64,000 nt of DNA from Actinokineospora iranica (GTDB lineage: Bacteria > Actinomycetota > Actinomycetes > Mycobacteriales > Pseudonocardiaceae): the NCBI RefSeq assembly GCF_900101685.1, contig NZ_FMZZ01000013.1, positions 124,001 to 188,000 on the forward strand, read 5' to 3'. A program made the position numbers and the translations under genes. The notes beneath the pieces were generated by a model. The model was not told the origin of the DNA, did no database searches, and saw only the letters and a program-made list of their open reading frames with translations. This document shows, piece after piece, positions 34,077-43,300 of the stretch (its first letter is position 1; the number at the start of each line of letters is the position of its first letter).

Positions 34077-34531
34077 AGGTCCTCGGCATCGCTCCCAGCT
34101 CGACCGACCTCAAGTGGGCGCTCCTCGATGACACCCAGGCCCTACCCCGGATTCTGCCGCTTCCGTCTACGTCACAGAAGCTGCCCGCCGACGCATGCGA
34201 GGGGCACGCGCTGCTGAGCCTTCGTCGGCTGCTCTCGACCTTCCTGGCCGAGCAGGGAGTCGAGCGCATCTGCGTCCTGCAGGCGGGCTCCTCGCAGTTC
34301 CGAGGGCCGTCGGCCTCGCGCGTCAAGGCAGAGGGGATCGTCCAGTTGGTGGGCGCTGAGCTCGAGCTGGCCGTTGACCTTGTCGCGCCGCAGTCTCTCC
34401 GCGTGCAGGAGAAGCGATTCGCCTCCATCGCGTCTGCTTCTCCCGAGGACGTGTTGAACGGCGGCGCGGACTTCAAGCCGAAGACCTGGCGAGACGCGGT
34501 GCTCGTCGCATGGTGGGGGCTCGACGAATGA
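34073..34531 (+). CDS. RNase H-like fold protein (RuvC/RuvX-like)
   Basis: 152 residues, ATGA overlap with HsdS. Starts M-K-V-L-G-I-A-P-S-S-T-D-L-K-W-A-L-L-D-D, the first strand pair of RuvC/RuvX-type RNase H-fold proteins, where the usual catalytic Asp (G-I-D) is Ala. Further strands: I-C-V-L-Q-A-G near 75 and a helix with D-A-V-L-V-A-W at the end, as in RuvC-type C-termini. It may be a structure-specific nuclease with shifted acidic residues or a binding-only relative. Between methyltransferase and kinase genes its role is unknown. Confidence 0.55.
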   Translation: MKVLGIAPSSTDLKWALLDDTQALPRILPLPSTSQKLPADACEGHALLSLRRLLSTFLAEQGVERICVLQAGSSQFRGPSASRVKAEGIVQLVGAELELAVDLVAPQSLRVQEKRFASIASASPEDVLNGGADFKPKTWRDAVLVAWWGLDE

Positions 34532-35664
34532 GCACGACCCTTCAGGACGTCCAGCAGCTCATCGCTGCGACCGGGAAGTACAGGCTCGAGGCGGAGAACA
34601 CTGAGGGCGCGAACGCGTACGCCTTCCGTGCGCATCACGTACCCCTCGACCTGCCGGTGTTCCTGAAGGTCCTCTACCCCGATCCGAGCGGCGACCTCTT
34701 CGCGGAGCCGCGTCTGCTCGTGGAGGCAACCAGGACAGAGGGCAACGGAAGCAACCTCGTGCGCGTCCACGACGCACAGCGCCTCGGCGACGACTTCGTC
34801 CTCGTTGCCATGGAGTATGTCGACGGCGGCAGCATCCTCTCGCGGCTGAGCTGCGGGCCGCTCCCGATGATGGAGGCCGTCTGCACGGCGATCGGCATAC
34901 TCCACGGGCTCGCGCTGCTTCACCAGGCGCTCCTCGTTCATCGGGACATCAAGCCGGCGAACGTGCTGATCTCGCAGCGACACGGGCGCATCTGGCCGAA
35001 GATCACCGACTTCGGGTCGGTCGCTCGACTGGCTTATGCGAGTGCGAGCGTGACCGCCTCGCGCCACAGCGCGCTCTACGTGCCGGCCGAGGGGTGGGCG
35101 ACGCCGAGCCGCTACGACCTGCGGTCGGACCTCTACCAGGTTGGCCTGGTGCTCTTCGAGATGGTGCACGGCCCTCTGCCGTACAACGACGACGCCTACC
35201 TGAACCGCGAGGCGAGGAAGGAGCTTCGCGGGTTGGCGGAGGCATCGGGCGGCGGCGTCGACGACTTCGACAGGCAGAAGGTGGTCGACCGCGCGCTGGC
35301 CCGGGCCGCATCCGGCAAAGGCGTGATCGCCTTCGGGCGGATGCAGCCATACGTGCCCAAGAGCCTGGCGCGCATCATCAACAAGGCGGTCGCGCCCGAC
35401 CCCGCCGCCCGATACCAGACGCCGTCCGAGATGATCGGCGATCTCGAGGCGCTCCGGCTGCCCGACTGGAGGCTGGCTCCCTGCGGTGAGCAGTACGCCG
35501 CCAACGGATGGTCGGGCTGGGACTGGAGCATCGGGAAGGATCCGAAGAAGCTGGAACAGTGGGTCGTCCTGCGTTCCCGTCAGGCGGCGACGAACTTCCG
35601 CCGGTGGGCCGCGGCCGACAGCGCACGAGCGGCCTGTCAACTCGTCATGGAGGCTGCGGCATGA
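34528..35664 (+). CDS. Ser/Thr protein kinase 1 of the operon
   Basis: 378 residues from ATG 34528 (ATGA overlap). The ATP lysine is in V-F-L-K-V-L-Y-P; the glycine loop is poorly conserved (A-E-N-T-E-G-A-N-A-Y). The catalytic loop H-R-D-I-K-P-A-N-V-L is at about residue 137 and the metal-binding D-F-G-S at about 160. D-L-Y-Q-V-G-L-V-L-F-E-M is subdomain IX. An insertion around 230-260 precedes the C-lobe end. No membrane segment or sensor domain is present, so it is cytosolic and probably senses through other operon proteins. The Pgl system also uses a kinase (PglW), but the domain plan differs. Confidence 0.88.
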   Translation: MSTTLQDVQQLIAATGKYRLEAENTEGANAYAFRAHHVPLDLPVFLKVLYPDPSGDLFAEPRLLVEATRTEGNGSNLVRVHDAQRLGDDFVLVAMEYVDGGSILSRLSCGPLPMMEAVCTAIGILHGLALLHQALLVHRDIKPANVLISQRHGRIWPKITDFGSVARLAYASASVTASRHSALYVPAEGWATPSRYDLRSDLYQVGLVLFEMVHGPLPYNDDAYLNREARKELRGLAEASGGGVDDFDRQKVVDRALARAASGKGVIAFGRMQPYVPKSLARIINKAVAPDPAARYQTPSEMIGDLEALRLPDWRLAPCGEQYAANGWSGWDWSIGKDPKKLEQWVVLRSRQAATNFRRWAAADSARAACQLVMEAAA

Positions 35665-36887
35665 GTCTCCCCGCCCGCCCGAGCGACGCGGTCGTGCTCT
35701 TCGAGCATCTTGCCCAGTGGGGCGAGGTGTCGGCTTACGAGGCTGCGGACCTCGGCGCTGGGCCGTGGGTCTCGGTGTTCGAGAACGCAGGAGCCCTCGA
35801 GGCGGTCCACGACGAGCACGGTCGTCCCGTGGCCTGGTACCTGGCGCCACCCTTCGTGCACCTCCTCGAGTGCGACGCGCAACAGGTCGGACGTCGTCTG
35901 TGCTTCGCGGTCCCCGAGTACCGCGCCTACCTGCTCAGCATCCTCGTCGAGGGGCTGGTCGATGCCGGCCGCGCGGGCATGACCATGGAGCTCGAGGAGT
36001 GGACGAAAGGCGACCTCGCGCCGCTGGTGGCCGAGCTCAACGCCTTCCTCGCACCTCTGGAGGGCGGCAAGCGCCTAGTCGATCTCGCGCCCACGGAGCT
36101 CGAGGCCCGCTTGGCCGACCTTCCCGAGCGTTCGCGGCCGTTCGCCAGCTGGGATAGCTACGCACTCGGACACTCCATGCGTCCGAAGGGACTCTTCGAG
36201 TTCGTGCTGCGGCGCTTCGGGCCTGCCTGCGTGGCGCCGCCCATCGCCGTCGAGACCGCTGCGGTGCTGCGTCCGCTGCCGCTCAATCGAGAGGAGGGCT
36301 CCGGGCTTGGCAGCGCCTCTGTGCCCCGGCCGTGGAACACGCAGCGCTTCGGCGTGCTGAGCGGTGCCCCGATCGTCGATGCTCGTGGCGAGCGCATGTT
36401 CGACGAGGATGCGCCGCTCAACGAAGTGCTCCTAGAGCATCTTCGTGATGCCGTGGTGGAGCATCCGTTCTACGCCGCAGTGATCCACCTGGGCATCTGC
36501 GCCTGGCGCACGCTAGCGTCGACGATGCCCACCGTGGAACTCTACGTGCCCGCGTCTGGCGGCCTGCACGACGTCTCGGTGCTCGTGGGCTCCCGCGGGG
36601 TTGGCCGCGTGGCCGAGCTGCTCGGCGACCTCGTTCGCGCGCAGGGCTACGCACCCTTCGGCCTCGTCGACGGCCGAGTCTCCGACGAGCTCATGGGCAA
36701 CCTGCTCCGGAACCTCCTTGAGCTTCGAATCCTGCGCCACCAGGACGAGCTCCTGGTGCTCGACGACGACTACCAGTCGTCACTGATGGCGGCGCGCCTG
36801 CGCACCGTGTTCCGGCCCGGCAAGGAGCTGCAGAGCCGCATGGTCGAGGAGCTCGCGCTTCGCGCATCGGAGGGAGGTGCCGCATGA
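35661..36887 (+). CDS. Operon protein sharing a C-terminal domain with the EVE protein
   Basis: 408 residues, ATGA overlap at both ends. The last 150 residues (E-H-P-F-Y-A-A-V-I-H-L-G-I, then L-R-N-L-L-E-L-R-I-L-R-H-Q-D, L-L-V-L-D-D-D-Y-Q-S-S-L) align by eye with the C-terminus of the next gene's product (Q-H-P-V-A-A-A-L-L-Q, L-K-N-L-E-L-L-D-V-F-K-R-D, L-R-L-T-D-D-Y-Q-S-K-I). The N-terminal half is acidic with W-Y-L-A-P-P-F-V-H-L-L-E. No known family. The shared domain ends in a winged-helix-like unit and could dock both proteins on the same partner. Confidence 0.6.
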   Translation: MSLPARPSDAVVLFEHLAQWGEVSAYEAADLGAGPWVSVFENAGALEAVHDEHGRPVAWYLAPPFVHLLECDAQQVGRRLCFAVPEYRAYLLSILVEGLVDAGRAGMTMELEEWTKGDLAPLVAELNAFLAPLEGGKRLVDLAPTELEARLADLPERSRPFASWDSYALGHSMRPKGLFEFVLRRFGPACVAPPIAVETAAVLRPLPLNREEGSGLGSASVPRPWNTQRFGVLSGAPIVDARGERMFDEDAPLNEVLLEHLRDAVVEHPFYAAVIHLGICAWRTLASTMPTVELYVPASGGLHDVSVLVGSRGVGRVAELLGDLVRAQGYAPFGLVDGRVSDELMGNLLRNLLELRILRHQDELLVLDDDYQSSLMAARLRTVFRPGKELQSRMVEELALRASEGGAA

Positions 36888-39151
36888 GGCCTCGCAAGAT
36901 CGATCTGGCATTCGACTGGATGCGCAGCCAGCCGCGGCGGGCCTTCCACTACCGGGACGAGGTACGGGCGGCGCTGGCGGAGCTCCATTCGGACGAGTTC
37001 GCCGTGAGTGACGATCGCAAGACGCCGTGGTTTTCGCTGCATCGAGACATGACGCAGGACCCCCGTTTCCTTCGAGGTGACAAGGGAATGATCGAGCTCG
37101 TCGAAGGCGCCATCGCTGAGGTCACCTCGGCCGAGGTCGCTGCCGTGCCCGACGTGAAGGGACCAAGGGTCTGGATCTTCCAGGCCAATCCCAAGTTCTA
37201 CCGGATCCTCGAGGCCCTCCAGCACCTCGACCGGATGCAGTTTCTGACCAACCGATACAAGGACCGCATCCACGTCGGCGACATCGTCCTGCTCTGGGTG
37301 TCGGGCAATCACGCGGGCATCTACGCCCAGGCTCGTGTCGTGGAGGGCGTCGCGGATCGGAAGTCCGATGGCGACGATGCAGCATTCTGGGCGGATCCGA
37401 GCCGCGGAGCCACGACCGAGCCCCGCGTCGTGCTCGCGATTGAGAAGCGGTTCCTCGGCAACCCGCTCCTCAAGACCACCATCACGGCCACGGAGGGGCT
37501 GGCCAACCTGATGATCCTCCGACAGCCGAACGGCACCAACTTCCCCGTCGACGCTGACGCGTGGGAGCTGTTGCGACCGCTCCTGCCTACCGAGGAGACC
37601 CACGAGCCGGCGCGTGAGGTCCTCGCGTGGGCGACGAAGCGGGCCAGGGCCGGCAAGATTTATGACGAGAGCTGCAACGAGCTGCTCGAGCGCTTCGTCG
37701 CCGAGACGTTCGCCGATGGAGAGGAGCACCCCCGGAACGAGATCACAAGCTGGTTCGCAGCGAACTACCCGCTCTTCAAACCGATCACCGTTCAGTGCCA
37801 CATCGAGAAGTACACGACTAACTTCCGCAGTCGCGTCCACTACAACGCGACGCCAGAGCACGACCTCCTCTTCCGCGTCGACGACGACTGGGCGCGCCTT
37901 CGCCTCTACCGACCGGGCGACGATCCCCCGCCGATCCACGACAAGCCTGACGCGCCGAAGGGCTCGAAGGCCAAGACGTCGACGAAGGCGAAGCAGGTCT
38001 CACCCCTCGACCGCAATCGTCGGCTACTCGCGCATCTCGCCACCCTCGGCGAGCTCACACCGGGTGATCTGGAAGACCTCGGGCTGCATGAGGCGCACCT
38101 GAGCGACTGGCTCGACTCGCTGCTGGCGCGTCGTCCCGAGGCACACGTGGTCACCCCGCTCTTCCTTCACCTCATCGACGGAGACGCGGGCCCGTCCGCG
38201 TTCACCACCCGGCTCGCGGCGCACTTCATGGGCGAGCATCTCCGGCGACACGCCTCGGAGCCGATTCCGGAGCTCGAGGAGCACGTCTGGGCACGGTTCG
38301 GACGTTGGCACCCGACGCAGCCCCACGGCGGCGATCAGAAGACGCACGCCTACCTGAGCGTGCCCATCCGCGAGCCGCGCGACGTGGCGGCCTCGGAGCG
38401 ACTCGACCTGTTCACTCAGCTTCCGCCGAAGGTGATCGGGGACCTGATTCGAGAGCCCGAGTTCCTTTCGGAGCAGCAGTCCTGGAGCGCCGACGCGGCG
38501 TCGAAGTCGTCGGAGGGGCCGCTCAGCACGCAGCTCCGTCGAAGCTGGAAGCGCCCGTTGCTCCTCAGCACCGTGGAGCTGCTCGTGGCCGACGACGGCC
38601 GGGTGCTGATGGGCGAGATGGAGCGCACCGACGTGATCGCCCGGAGCTACGTCGTCGCCGGCCTACCGCTCTGCCACCACGGCGAGTGGGAGCCTGCCGC
38701 CGCGCTCGGTCGCGAGGCCGCCGCAGAGCGACTCCTCCAACACCCCGTCGCGGCGGCGCTCCTTCAGTTCGAGGTGCACCGCCTGTTCGCCAGCCTGGCG
38801 GGCGATGTGGCGGCGCTGATCCACTTCGGTGGGGGTGTGGCGCATCTCGAGCTCGACGGCGCCGGGCGGGGCCCTCTATGGCGCCACGTCCGCTCGATGC
38901 TCAAGCAGGTCGGCTACTGGCCGGTGGGGTCCAGCACCCAGGATTCGCTCTGGGCGGGCGCTATACACGTGATGCTGAAGAACCTCGAGCTGCTCGATGT
39001 GTTCAAGCGCGACGGCGACGTCCTGCGTCTGACCGACGATTACCAATCCAAGATCAAGGCTCATCCGGGACACCTGCAGAACCGGGGCGAAAAGCCCTAC
39101 CGCGTTCGCCTGTCGCAGTTCCTGGCGGCTCTCCACGGAGGGCAGGCATGA
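36884..39151 (+). CDS. EVE-domain / DUF7669 multidomain protein (modified-base reader candidate)
   Basis: 755 residues. An N-terminal winged helix (A-F-H-Y-R-D-E-V-R-A-A-L) precedes an EVE (PUA-like) domain at about residues 93-215: V-W-I-F-Q-A-N-P-K-F-Y, R-I-H-V-G-D-I-V-L-L-W-V and G-I-Y-A-Q-A-R-V. Then comes a DUF7669-like unit at about 242-335 (E-I-T-S-W-F-A-A-N-Y-P-L-F-K, N-F-R-S-R-V-H-Y-N). A Lys/Ser-rich linker and a C-terminal region homologous to the neighbour's follow. EVE domains recognise modified bases such as 5-methylcytosine in restriction and RNA contexts. Inferred role: sensing of modified DNA. Confidence 0.75.
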   Translation: MRPRKIDLAFDWMRSQPRRAFHYRDEVRAALAELHSDEFAVSDDRKTPWFSLHRDMTQDPRFLRGDKGMIELVEGAIAEVTSAEVAAVPDVKGPRVWIFQANPKFYRILEALQHLDRMQFLTNRYKDRIHVGDIVLLWVSGNHAGIYAQARVVEGVADRKSDGDDAAFWADPSRGATTEPRVVLAIEKRFLGNPLLKTTITATEGLANLMILRQPNGTNFPVDADAWELLRPLLPTEETHEPAREVLAWATKRARAGKIYDESCNELLERFVAETFADGEEHPRNEITSWFAANYPLFKPITVQCHIEKYTTNFRSRVHYNATPEHDLLFRVDDDWARLRLYRPGDDPPPIHDKPDAPKGSKAKTSTKAKQVSPLDRNRRLLAHLATLGELTPGDLEDLGLHEAHLSDWLDSLLARRPEAHVVTPLFLHLIDGDAGPSAFTTRLAAHFMGEHLRRHASEPIPELEEHVWARFGRWHPTQPHGGDQKTHAYLSVPIREPRDVAASERLDLFTQLPPKVIGDLIREPEFLSEQQSWSADAASKSSEGPLSTQLRRSWKRPLLLSTVELLVADDGRVLMGEMERTDVIARSYVVAGLPLCHHGEWEPAAALGREAAAERLLQHPVAAALLQFEVHRLFASLAGDVAALIHFGGGVAHLELDGAGRGPLWRHVRSMLKQVGYWPVGSSTQDSLWAGAIHVMLKNLELLDVFKRDGDVLRLTDDYQSKIKAHPGHLQNRGEKPYRVRLSQFLAALHGGQA

Positions 39152-40323
39152 ACACGCCGTTGGTGCGCATCGCGCTCCCCAAGCTGTTTCTATGGAGCGA
39201 GGCGGCTCGCATCCAGGAGTACCCGGAGGCGGCGGCGCGGGCCGAGCCAGGCCGCGTCTACTCGCGGGTCGATCTCGAACGCGTGGTCTTCGACATCGCC
39301 CCCACCATGGAGTTCCAGGGTGGGGCGCCGCGCGGCAAGGGGACCGACGGCGTCATCAACACGTACGGGATGGAGCGCAGCGGCGCCCGCTACCGCATCA
39401 ACGGGATCAGCCTCTTCGAGCGGGTCGACAAGGGCCTCCGGGCCACCGCGGAAGGTGTCGAGCTGGGGAAGGCGTTTCGCGAGGCGGACGCTGACGTCGA
39501 CTGGGCTCGTGCCCTCGCGAAGCAGCTGCTTCGACGTGACCCTCGCACGCGCTTGGTGATCGGGCTTTGTCTTACGGGCTGGCAGCTGGGAGTCGAGGCG
39601 CCGTGCGGTATCCCCACGGGTGCGTTGTCCCTCACGTCACCCGAGGGCGATGTCCTCGAGATCGCACAGCGCAACTGCGACGGCTTCAACACGCTGCTGC
39701 GCGACAACGCCGAGCTCGCCCTCGGGCCGCGTTGGCGCGCTGACCTATCGGCTCTGGGCGAAACCGCAGCGGTTGTGTGGGAGGGCGTCCAGGGTGGAAC
39801 ACCCTCGACGAACGACCTGCCGACCGCGCTCAAGAAGGCCCTGGCCGTGTTCTTCCACATCCGAGCCTTCGATGGTGGTCCCTCGACCTGGGGCCTGGAC
39901 GCCGGTGAACTCGCTGGTGCGCTGGCGGTGGAGAGCCTCGTCGAGCTCGGGTTCGAGGGAGCAGCGCCTGTGCGGCTGACCGACGACGAGGCGTTCGCGC
40001 GGGCGCTTCGCGATTGCGCGGACGCCGAGGGCTTTCTCATCGTGAGTCAGCTCGGCGAGCGCTTCGGCGAGCTCCTTCAGGTGCCGGATGAGGATCGAGC
40101 CGTCGTCCTCGACAGCTACATCCGGACGGTGATGTACCACGAGAAGCTGCGATTGCTCGACCGCCACCCAGGACAGCCCCGCATGGGACGAGGGCTGTTC
40201 GGCGAACCCGACGCACGTCGCGTCCGTATCGAGTTCACGGCCGTCCACAAGACCATGAACGTCGAGACTGCGGAGCAAACCCCCGCGGGTTGCTCCAGGG
40301 AGATGCAGGGAGAAGACCGATGA
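39148..40323 (+). CDS. Uncharacterised operon protein (391 residues)
   Basis: ATG 39148 overlaps the EVE gene stop. It has A-R-I-Q-E-Y-P-E-A-A-A-R-A-E-P-G-R-V-Y-S near the start and G-T-D-G-V-I-N-T-Y-G-M-E-R-S-G-A-R-Y-R-I-N-G-I-S-L (two short strands). It continues L-V-I-G-L-C-L-T-G-W-Q-L-G and a C-terminal winged-helix-like part with H-E-K-L-R-L-L-D. No catalytic signature. It is directly before the large ATPase and ends in a Thr/Glu-rich tail overlapping it by ATGA, which suggests a subunit of that ATPase complex. Confidence 0.55.
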   Translation: MNTPLVRIALPKLFLWSEAARIQEYPEAAARAEPGRVYSRVDLERVVFDIAPTMEFQGGAPRGKGTDGVINTYGMERSGARYRINGISLFERVDKGLRATAEGVELGKAFREADADVDWARALAKQLLRRDPRTRLVIGLCLTGWQLGVEAPCGIPTGALSLTSPEGDVLEIAQRNCDGFNTLLRDNAELALGPRWRADLSALGETAAVVWEGVQGGTPSTNDLPTALKKALAVFFHIRAFDGGPSTWGLDAGELAGALAVESLVELGFEGAAPVRLTDDEAFARALRDCADAEGFLIVSQLGERFGELLQVPDEDRAVVLDSYIRTVMYHEKLRLLDRHPGQPRMGRGLFGEPDARRVRIEFTAVHKTMNVETAEQTPAGCSREMQGEDR

Positions 40324-43300
40324 CCATCACCAAGCCGTGGGCCGCCAAGGGAGTCGCGCTCTATCCACCTTCCTTCTCGATGGTGGGTCAGAACCAGGTG
40401 TTCAACGCACTCCACCAGTTCCGCCGGTCCTTCTGGGACGGTGCCGCGAACGACATCGCAGGCTTCTTCATCGCGTTCGGCGACTGGGGTCTGGGCAAGA
40501 CACGGCTTGGCTACGAGCTCATTGCGGAAGCGACGAGTCGCGTTGACCGGTGGCTACTCAACAAGAACGAGTACGTCATCCCGCCCTTCCATCAGGCCGA
40601 CAAGAAGCCGCGCGTGCTCGAGCCTGCGCTGCAGGATGGGGTCCTGCCGCTCTACATCCGCTACAGCACAGTGTGCGACGACGAGCTCGACGCTGCGACG
40701 TGGGTGGCTCGGCTGGCGGTCGAAGCCCTGCGACACACGTTGCACGCCGACCCTGCCGCTGGCGGGCCGCAGGACCTCTACGAGGACCTCAAGGCTGCGA
40801 TGCAGGCCAAGGGCGTGAACCTTAAGGCGCTCTCGCTCGTCGACGACGACACGCGGTCGTTCGAGGACCGGCTTCGCGATGCGAAGAAGGTCTTGCGTGA
40901 TGCTGGCCTGAACCACCTCTGGATTATCGTCGACGAGGTCGAGACGCCCGGTGACCTGAAGCGGGGCCTTCGCGAGGACACGCAAACCAAGGTCGACGAC
41001 GAGTACCTCCTGATGGTCTCAGAAGTCATCAAGCACGAGAACTGGCGGAACCAGCATCCGGACGTGAACTTTCTGCTGCTGTGCAGCGTGGGCATGCGCG
41101 ACCAGATCCATATCGGTCCGAACCTGCGCCGAGCGAGCTCAGTCACGATCGAGCCGAACCAACTGACCGACGTGCAGAGCTACGTCGACCACATCAAGGG
41201 CAGCCTGGTCGACCCGCACGCCGTCGACTACCCCGTGGGGACGCTCGAGGGCGCGTTCCTTTCGGCCAACCGGAATTTCGGCTGGCTGAACGTGATCATG
41301 GCGTCCATCCACGAGACGTACGCCCGGCACGTGGAGCGCGGCGACGGCTCGAGCGCGTGGGAGCTCCTGAGGGACTTCGCCAGGACGGATGCCCGTGCCA
41401 AGCACATCTTCAACGACGACGCCGTCCTGCCCCTGCTCGGCGAGGTGACCGGGGTCCCCAAGCAGGAGCTGGAGCGGCTCGTGTACAGCCAGCTGCCGGC
41501 TCCGGTCGGCGGGGTGGCGAAGGCGGCGTTGACCGAGGAGATGGCCGATGCCCTGCTCGCCCACGAGGTCGCGGGCCGCGGACACACCTTCGCGGAGCTC
41601 TCTCAGGTTCACATCGACGAGCGCGCGCTCGCGAACGAGCTGACCCGTCCCGAGTTCGGCTTCAAGGCGAAGGAAGGGAAGACGGACACATACTTCACCC
41701 CGAACTGCGAGGTGTCCGTCGTCGGGCTGCTCGAGGCCTTGCGCGCGTTCTCCGTTGCGGTCGGGGGAGCGCCGGGCGCCGCTGGTGACTTCGTCGTCTA
41801 CGCCGACCTCGAGCAATGGGGCGAGCAGCTGGCGGCGCTCTACCCGCGAGAGGGCATCGAGTTCGCGGCCGAGTCGCTCCATCGCATCTTCTCGAAGCCG
41901 GAGTACCGGGTCGATGGGACCCGGTTCATCGGGATGTCGTTCCGGCTCTGGCGCGAGTTCAACAAGCTCCTGATCTCGGCGGCTGAGAACGTTCGCTTCT
42001 TCAGGGACGGCAAGTACGAGGCTTCGCTCGATGAGTACGTCCGCGGCGTCAGCCAGACGAAGGCGAAGCGCGGGACAGCGATCTGCCTCGGCCTCGCAAA
42101 GCTCCTCGACGACCACCTCAAGGATGAGGAAACCAGGCAGATCTCGGGGCTCAAGGACGTTCCACACAAGGCGCTCACCTCCGCGTTCAGCTCGCCGTCG
42201 CTCGACGGGCTTCGGGTCACGCCGGATGGCCGGTGCACGGTCGTGTACTGCCTGGACGCGCAGGAGACCCTCGACAAGCTACGCGCCTACATCGGCCTCG
42301 AGCGGGTCCACCCGATCCTCGTCCTGTTCCCGGCAGGCGCGGATGTGGCCTCGTTCGAGCAGCAGCTCGATGCGTCGCCAGCCCTTCGCCGCTGCGTACT
42401 GACGCGGCGCCTCGTGTCGCAGGAGGAGGAGTTTCTTCTCAAGTACTCGGGCCGGGGCTCCGCCTACAACGCCCACGAGGCACGCCTGAGCAAAGTCGCG
42501 AAGGGGCTCGAGGGTTCCTACCGCGACGAGTGGCAAGCGAAGAGCCGGGAGTGGGCAAACGGCCTCCGCAAGACCGGCTATCTCCTCGCGCCCATCTGGA
42601 GCCGCAAGACCGGCAACAACACGGCCGATTTCGCGAAGGGCTACCGCCACATGTTGGCGAAGGACTGCTCGCTCGATGCAGCCGTCGACACGGCCAGCGG
42701 ACCCCTGAACAACGTGGAGTTTGAAAACTGCCGGCAGGCGGCGAAGAAGAACATCGATGCACCTGCCGCGTGGAAGTACGGCGACCTCCTCGGCGTGCTG
42801 ACGACCGACGGCAGCCTGCATCCAAAGGTGCCCCGGTGCTTCTTCGCGCTCCTCCAAGAGCTCAAGACGCAGTCGGCGGTGAGCAAGCTCGCCAACAGCT
42901 TCTTTTTCGCGGTGCCCGACCGCGAGATGAAGGCACCGCAGCAGCTCGAGCAGATCCTCGAGGTGCTCATCGGCATCGGACTCGTCCGCAAGACGAACGA
43001 CCTCTACAAGGCCGTCGACCGGACAATGCTCGAGAGCCGCCGCCAGTCGGCGTCGACCTGGCTCGAGGGGGAGTGCAAGGACTCGATCAAGACACTCCGC
43101 GACCTGTTCCCCACGCAGGCCAACATCCTGCTGGACAACAACTACCCCACGGCCAAGCAGCAGCTGGTGACGGCGGAAAAGCAGATCCAGCAGGTGAGTT
43201 CGGACCACCTGACCGCCGACATCGACAGCCTGACCGAGGAATCGCTCAAGACGGTCGTCGCTCAGGTCCTCGATATCGAGGAGCGCATCCTCGGTGTGTG

